From Cercis canadensis (Eukaryota > Streptophyta > Magnoliopsida > Fabales > Fabaceae), in contig QAOA01008473.1 in assembly GCA_003255065.1 (NCBI GenBank), positions 1,549,114 through 1,613,113 of the forward strand: a DNA stretch of 64,000 bases, written 5' to 3'. The position numbers were made by a program, and so were the translations under genes. The notes beneath the pieces were generated by a model that saw nothing but the letters and a program-made list of their open reading frames with translations, did no database searches and was not told the origin of the DNA. Below, piece by piece: positions 47,644-64,000 of this stretch (its first letter is position 1; each line of letters starts with the position of its first letter).

Positions 47644-48534
47644 CCTTCCCCTTCTGTGCCTGAGCTGTAACATTGTCAATTGTTATGATGTTAGTTTTGC
47701 GTACCTCATCATTTCCACCAAACAAAAAAAACTTTCTTTGCTTCAGCTTGTCTCAATTCGATTATATCTCAAGTCTCAACCACTCAGGAATCGGGAACGT
47801 GAATTCCAGACCCTTTACTGACATTAAAGTTTTAATTATAATTAGACCATATCTTATATACTTGAAACAATCAAAATGAATTCCAATTGCTATCTATCAT
47901 GCTCTTGATTAAAAGACAGTCATCATATACAAATAGTCTGCAAACAAGTTATATCATTAATTTACATTCATGCCGTGCCTTCAATGAATAGAATGTTAGT
48001 TGGTGAATTAGTTGAAGATGCTCGCTTAAACATTACCAAACCACAAAAAAAAAAAAAATAATAATAAAAATTAAGAATACAGGTGTGTGTGCACGTGCGA
48101 GTGATAATCTCTCCCTCCTCCTCTCAATGCTCTCATAGTGAAACAGTTGCTTTTGTTAGGTGCATCGCGTGTATTTTTCTTTCCTTATTATTGAGACCAA
48201 TTCCCCTTGTCTCGCTCTCACTGTCATAGACAGTCACTGATGTCGGTTTACTCAATTCTATTGTAGATCCATTCTCACTCACTCTACTTTCTTGGATTCT
48301 CTTTTTGTGCTTTCTTCCTCTCATCTCGATCGTTCCCTTTCTGATAGGGAAACACACTTTCTCTGTTAATCAATCTGTCGCTTCAATTATCTCTTGTTTC
48401 TGGGAAAATTTTCAATTCTGATTTGTTGAATTTTCTATCCGATAGGGTTTCAATCAATATTGGGTTCTTGTATTCGTACTTCACGCTCTGCGGAAGCGCG
48501 AACCGGAGAGTGCGCGCCTTCACGCAGGGCTCCA
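47644..48534 (+). promoter_or_regulatory. promoter and leader of the BTB gene
   Basis: No gene before the BTB start. An A-run lies near 48045-48060, a CACGTGCGAG motif near 48092 and a CT-rich leader after 48105. The frame of the BTB protein is open upstream of its ATG back to about 48430, but no in-frame ATG lies there. Confidence 0.45.
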
Positions 48535-50718
48535 ATGGCGGGCGAAAATGCACTCAAATCCAGAGAGGTTTCGACGATGATCAAGCAGGGTTTCATTTCT
48601 GACCAAACACTCTCAATTTCACCCTCAAGAACCATTTCTATGGTTTACTCGCCCTCACCATCCTCACCCTCCAAGACCCTCTCTTCTCCTCCACCCACTT
48701 TCTCCCCATCAACTCAATCCCAGGCCCAAAATCAGATTCAGACTCGCCCTACCCAGGGCCAAACCCTCTACGAAATGATGTCAGAGGAGCAACACCGCGA
48801 ATCGAAGCTCTCCGATGACAAGCGCCGGAAGGTGCAAGATCGGGTGGCCAAGCTTCTGGATGAAGCGCCATTTCGGGACCCTAATTGGGGAGGACTCGGT
48901 GATGTGAGGCTTACGGTGGTTTCCAGGGATGGGTTTAGGGTTTCCATGGACGTGCATAAGAGCGTTCTCGCCGAGAAGAGCCGCTTCTTCGACGAGAAGC
49001 TTCAACGTGATCGGGGAGTCTCACACTCTGTGGAGATCAGTGATTGTGATGACGTAGAGGTGTATGTGGAAACTGTTGTATTGATGTATTGTGAGGATTT
49101 GAAGAGGAGGTTGATGGGTGAGGGCGTTTCTAAAGTTTTGAGCTTGCTCAAGGTATGTTTCATCTTCTTCCGTTTGTTTATTGGTAGCTGATAATACTTG
49201 GAATATGTACATTAGTTTTGGTTTTGCTACATTAACTTTGGAATTATATACTATTTGTGAATTCTAGGTGAACAATGGAAAAACCACTCATGGTGAGGCC
49301 CGTTACTCGTAATAGGCTAAGGTTACTGAATGCTAACGCTAATTAATGACTTGAAGATCCTAATATTTTACCTTTAAACACTGTGGTGGGTTTCTATTCA
49401 CGTTTGATCTTCACCGAGGATCATGTATTCCTAGGATGTGATAGAGCCTCTCGTCAGGCTAAATTTTTTGAAAGATGCCAAACTATCAAGCTACATCCAA
49501 TATGTTACTTCTACATCACATTCTGGTAGCATACTTCTCTGGCCATAAAATAATAGATTTGCACAGAGCATGTAAATTATCCCATCTCCTCTTCTCTTCA
49601 GTTTTTCCCCAGTTTAGTGGGCCAGTTTGTTGATTTTCAGCAGAAAGGCAATGACTTTTTCGTTTGGTTATCCTTCGTGTTCATCTCATTCTTTTATTTT
49701 TGCTTTTCAGACAGTGACTTTTTTACTTTTTTATTTTCTGTTTTGGTTTACATTTCTATTGTAGGTATCAGCAGCTATCATGTTTGACCTTGGTGTTGTG
49801 TCGTGCTTGGAGTATTTGGAAGCTGTTCCTTGGTCCGAGGATGAAGAGGAAGAAGTTATATCTCAGCTGGATCATCTCCAGCTTCATGACTCCGAAACGG
49901 AAGTTCTTCTTAGAGTATCATCTGACTCATCTACCTCTGCAAGAGCGGATGACATCTGCTTGAGGCTGCTGAGTGGTGTTCTACTAGCAAAAGATGAAAA
50001 AGCTCGTAGGGAGATGAAAACCTTGATATCTCGATTGCTTAAAGAAGATTCGTCCAATGATAGCAGCAGAATTGATGTCTCTAAGGATACGCTTTATCAG
50101 CTTTGCCATAGATGTCTCAGTTCTCTTTTCCTATGCTTATCTGAAGCAACTAGCACGGATGAGATGCAAGATCGAGGTGTTTTAATGAGTGAAATAACTC
50201 GTGAAGCCGACAATATTCAGTGGATTGTTGATATATTGATAGGTAAAAAAATGGGTGATGAATTTGTGAAATTATGGGCAGACCAGAAAGAACTTGCAAT
50301 GCTTCATTCAAAAATTCCAACAATTTACCGCCATGAGATCAGTAGAATCACAGCACAACTTTGTATTGCTATTGGAAGGGGGCACTTATTGGTGCCAAAA
50401 GAAATTCGATTTTCTTTGTTGTCGACATGGCTAGAAGCTCTGTATGAAGACTTTGGATGGATGAGGAGAGCTTCTAGAGCTGTTGATAAGAAATTGGTTG
50501 AGGACGGACTAAGCCAAACTATACTTACACTGCCTTTACTCCAACAGCAGGCTGTGTTGCTCAATTGGTTTGATCGATTTCTTAATAAAGGAGATGACTG
50601 TCCCAACATTCAAAAGGCGTTCGAGATTTGGTGGAGAAGAGCTTTCATCAGACAGTATTCAGCCGAGCAGGATAGTAATTCACAGATGCAAATAACTGTT
50701 AGTGATTACCCAAGCTAA
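48535..50718 (+). CDS. BTB/POZ domain protein (At5g60050/At1g63850-like)
   Basis: Exons 48535-49152 and 49765-50718 give 523 residues. The N-terminus is Ser/Pro/Gln-rich (about 25-78), with STMIKQGFISD near residue 13 as in relatives. A BTB/POZ fold covers about 122-235 (DVRLTVVSRDGF...VHKSVLAEKSRFF). The long helical C-terminal part is characteristic of this plant subfamily. Known: BTB proteins often serve as CUL3 adaptors; targets of this subfamily are not known to me. The start is chosen at CCAATGGCG, a good plant context and the first ATG in frame. From memory, the Arabidopsis relative also neighbours NRPC1. Confidence 0.9.
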
Positions 50719-51151
50719 AAGGTGTAACGTATGCCAACGGACCTAAAAGAAATAGAAAAAGAAATTTTCAATCACATTTGTATATAAGAAGTGATATTTT
50801 ACACTTCTCACCTTTCTCATGCTTTATTCTGCTTGGATCTACACATTTGTATATAAGAAAATTTCATTCACATTTTTTTTTGTCCTTTTTATGCTTTCCT
50901 TATTTTGATCTGAACATAGATAGGTGATAGCTTTGTAACGTAGACAAATTGGAAAGTAAGAATTGGAAAATGTAGAGTAAAATTGAAAACGGGCGTTTCT
51001 TGTTCTGGCTTTCTGGTTAAAATGTTGTGATCTTTGCTGTGGTTGCTCTTCCTCTAATTTTAACCTTTTCATTCCATCTTGTATGGATATGAAGGTGTTT
51101 TTTTTTTTTTTCTTCTGGATATGAAGATTTTCCTTTGTTTTTATTTTATTA

Positions 51152-51195
<44 letters not shown>

Positions 51196-52007
51196 TTGGT
51201 TGCTTGTATTGTCTAGAATCTGGATGTGAAGTTAGGTTCTCAGAAACCTAAAAACCCAGGTAGGTGGGTGGTCAAAATAAGAACGACCAATCCCACTAAG
51301 AGTGAGTAATAACACTAAAAGTAATGTTATCTATTTGCGGACATAGTTCTGTTAAAAAGTTACCAAGATTGAGAAAAAAAATTACAAATTTTATATAAAA
51401 TTGCAAATCGCGTCTGTATCTATTATTTTTAAAAACGTACCACAGAACCCCTAGTTAAGTCCCTTCTTCCCAAGGATGATGGAGAAGGAAGGACGTGACG
51501 GTTGAATAATCGAACGCTTAAACCAAAGAAACGGCCAAGTCATACATTATAATTTGTCAAACAATAGTGATAGTGACCTATGAAGTGGGAACTAGTAGAG
51601 CCAACCATGTATCGTGATCTGCCAAAACCTCACCTGTATTAGGATTACGATTTAGACTGCAGCCTACGCCGATGACTGTGACGGTTGATCCAACTATGAT
51701 TCACGAGTCATAATAGTTCTAGATGGGGTTAATTTCATGTTGCACTTTCCAGATCATTGTTTGTTTTGGTTCTATGTCTAAGTTATACTGAAAATTTAAG
51801 TGAATTTAGTAGAGTTTAAAATAGATTAACAGTTTTAATATAATATAATTTAGAATCAAAATAGTGCACAAAAAATGAGATGTAATTTGTCATATTTGGT
51901 GGGTGTAGCATAAAATTACTCTCAAGATGGTACAAAATAGAGACAATATAATAGCATTTCTAGGCCTAAAGGTGCCAGAACTAGGGCAAGTAACTTGTAT
52001 AATGCTG
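50719..52007. other. BTB 3' UTR and spacer
   Basis: AT-rich with a (TTA)n microsatellite at 51155-51196. No coding exon is recognised. Confidence 0.5.
51155..51196 (+). repeat. (TTA)n microsatellite
   Basis: About 14 uninterrupted TTA/ATT units. Confidence 0.95.
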
Positions 52008-52338
52008 GTTACTGGCCCTTAATTAGTATAATGCTGGATTGGAACATCCTTAATTAGACCCTTTCACTTATCAGGGTGCAAATTCCAACCTCGTTTTACT
52101 ACCATGGAATTTGTATTTTCATGCGCCATCCCATGTATGGACCAAGCATATAAAAATGTAGTAGGAATACAAGTTACTGGCCCTTAATTAGTATAATGCT
52201 GGATTGGAACATCCTTACTTAGACCCTTTCACTTATCAGGGTGCAAATTCTAACCTCGTTTTACTACCATGGAATTTGAATTTTCATGCGTGTAGCATCC
52301 CATGTATGGACCACGCATCTAAAAATGTAGTACGAATG
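52008..52338. repeat. tandem duplication, period 165 bp
   Basis: Unit 1 (52008-52172) and unit 2 (52173-52338) both start GTTACTGGCCCTTAATTAGT and are about 95 percent alike. The second has a 5-bp insertion within CATGCG..CATCCC. An ORF at 52204-52575 runs through it by chance. Confidence 0.85.
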
Positions 52339-52769
52339 TTAATGAAGTGGGATCGTAAGCATATCAGAAAATTATACCAGAATTTGCAATTACAATTATT
52401 TCCATCAAAATTCAAGAGCACTCATGGAAGGCAATATGTACATGATGAACCTGAGACCAAAGTAATGCTCCCTTGTCCCTTCCTACACCTCTATAGAAAG
52501 AATCTTCAGACCTATACCTCTCCCGTCTGCCCCTTCCTTACCACTTCGAACTACGCGTTGGTGGCTAAAAAATAAAGACCACGGAGGCGTATAATGCTCT
52601 CATGACACAAGAATTATCTCCATGGGGAAGAGGCGGACCAGGAAAAGGTCTACGACTTCTGCCAGAATAAGCAGCACACCGAAGGAAGAACCTCCCAAAC
52701 TTAGGCATAGAACATTTATGCAATGTGCTAGATGATTCATATTTTTGTTGCTAATACACATCTTCAAAC

Positions 52770-64000
<11,231 letters not shown>

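Noticed and set aside
52204..52575. 123-residue ORF
   Set aside because: Passes through a tandem duplication and has no domain. The duplication without frame constraint argues against coding.

Overview
The window is nuclear DNA from a flowering plant, most likely a woody eudicot. The evidence is split genes with GT-AG introns, AT-rich introns and spacers, plant-only gene families (pseudo-response regulator, RLCK-VII kinase, phototropin, DUF604 glycosyltransferase) and Copia, LINE and MITE relics. I cannot name the species. All exon junctions below were read by eye. For every multi-exon gene the reading frame closes across all junctions.

Layout. 1-1480 (- strand): the end of a Copia-like LTR element running off the left edge, plus three unrecognised small ORFs. 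1480-3640: AT-rich DNA. 3640-10426 (+): a PRR7-type clock gene with a G-box and a long pyrimidine-rich leader. 10427-18340: gene-poor spacer with two MITE-like elements. 18341-21919 (+): an RLCK-VII kinase of the PBL7/CDL1/PBL27 type. 23262-24430 (+): a small single-pass membrane protein. 25195-26797 (-): a GT31/DUF604 glycosyltransferase. 26798-31600: spacer with a LINE relic. 31619-42557 (+): a complete 22-exon phototropin 1 gene of 1010 residues. 42911-47638 (+): a structurally complete Copia retrotransposon just behind phototropin. 48535-50718 (+): a BTB/POZ protein. 52770-64000 (-): the 3' two-thirds of NRPC1, the largest subunit of RNA polymerase III, running off the right edge.

Functional theme. 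PRR7 (clock) and PHOT1 (blue-light receptor) lie within about 27 kb. The remaining genes (immune-type kinase, Golgi glycosyltransferase, BTB protein, Pol III) show no obvious joint pathway. From memory, the order resembles two Arabidopsis segments merged: PRR7 next to PBL7/CDL1 on one, and PRR3 close to the BTB gene and NRPC1 on the other. The window may therefore keep an arrangement that Arabidopsis split after duplication.

No wholly new system is evident. The most interesting items are mobile-element details: a young Copia whose reading frame ends inside its own 3' LTR, whose LTRs carry an evening-element sequence and which sits next to PHOT1; a 5'-truncated LINE with a perfect 17-bp target duplication in a PHOT1 intron; and a tight cluster of unrecognised ORFs at the left edge.
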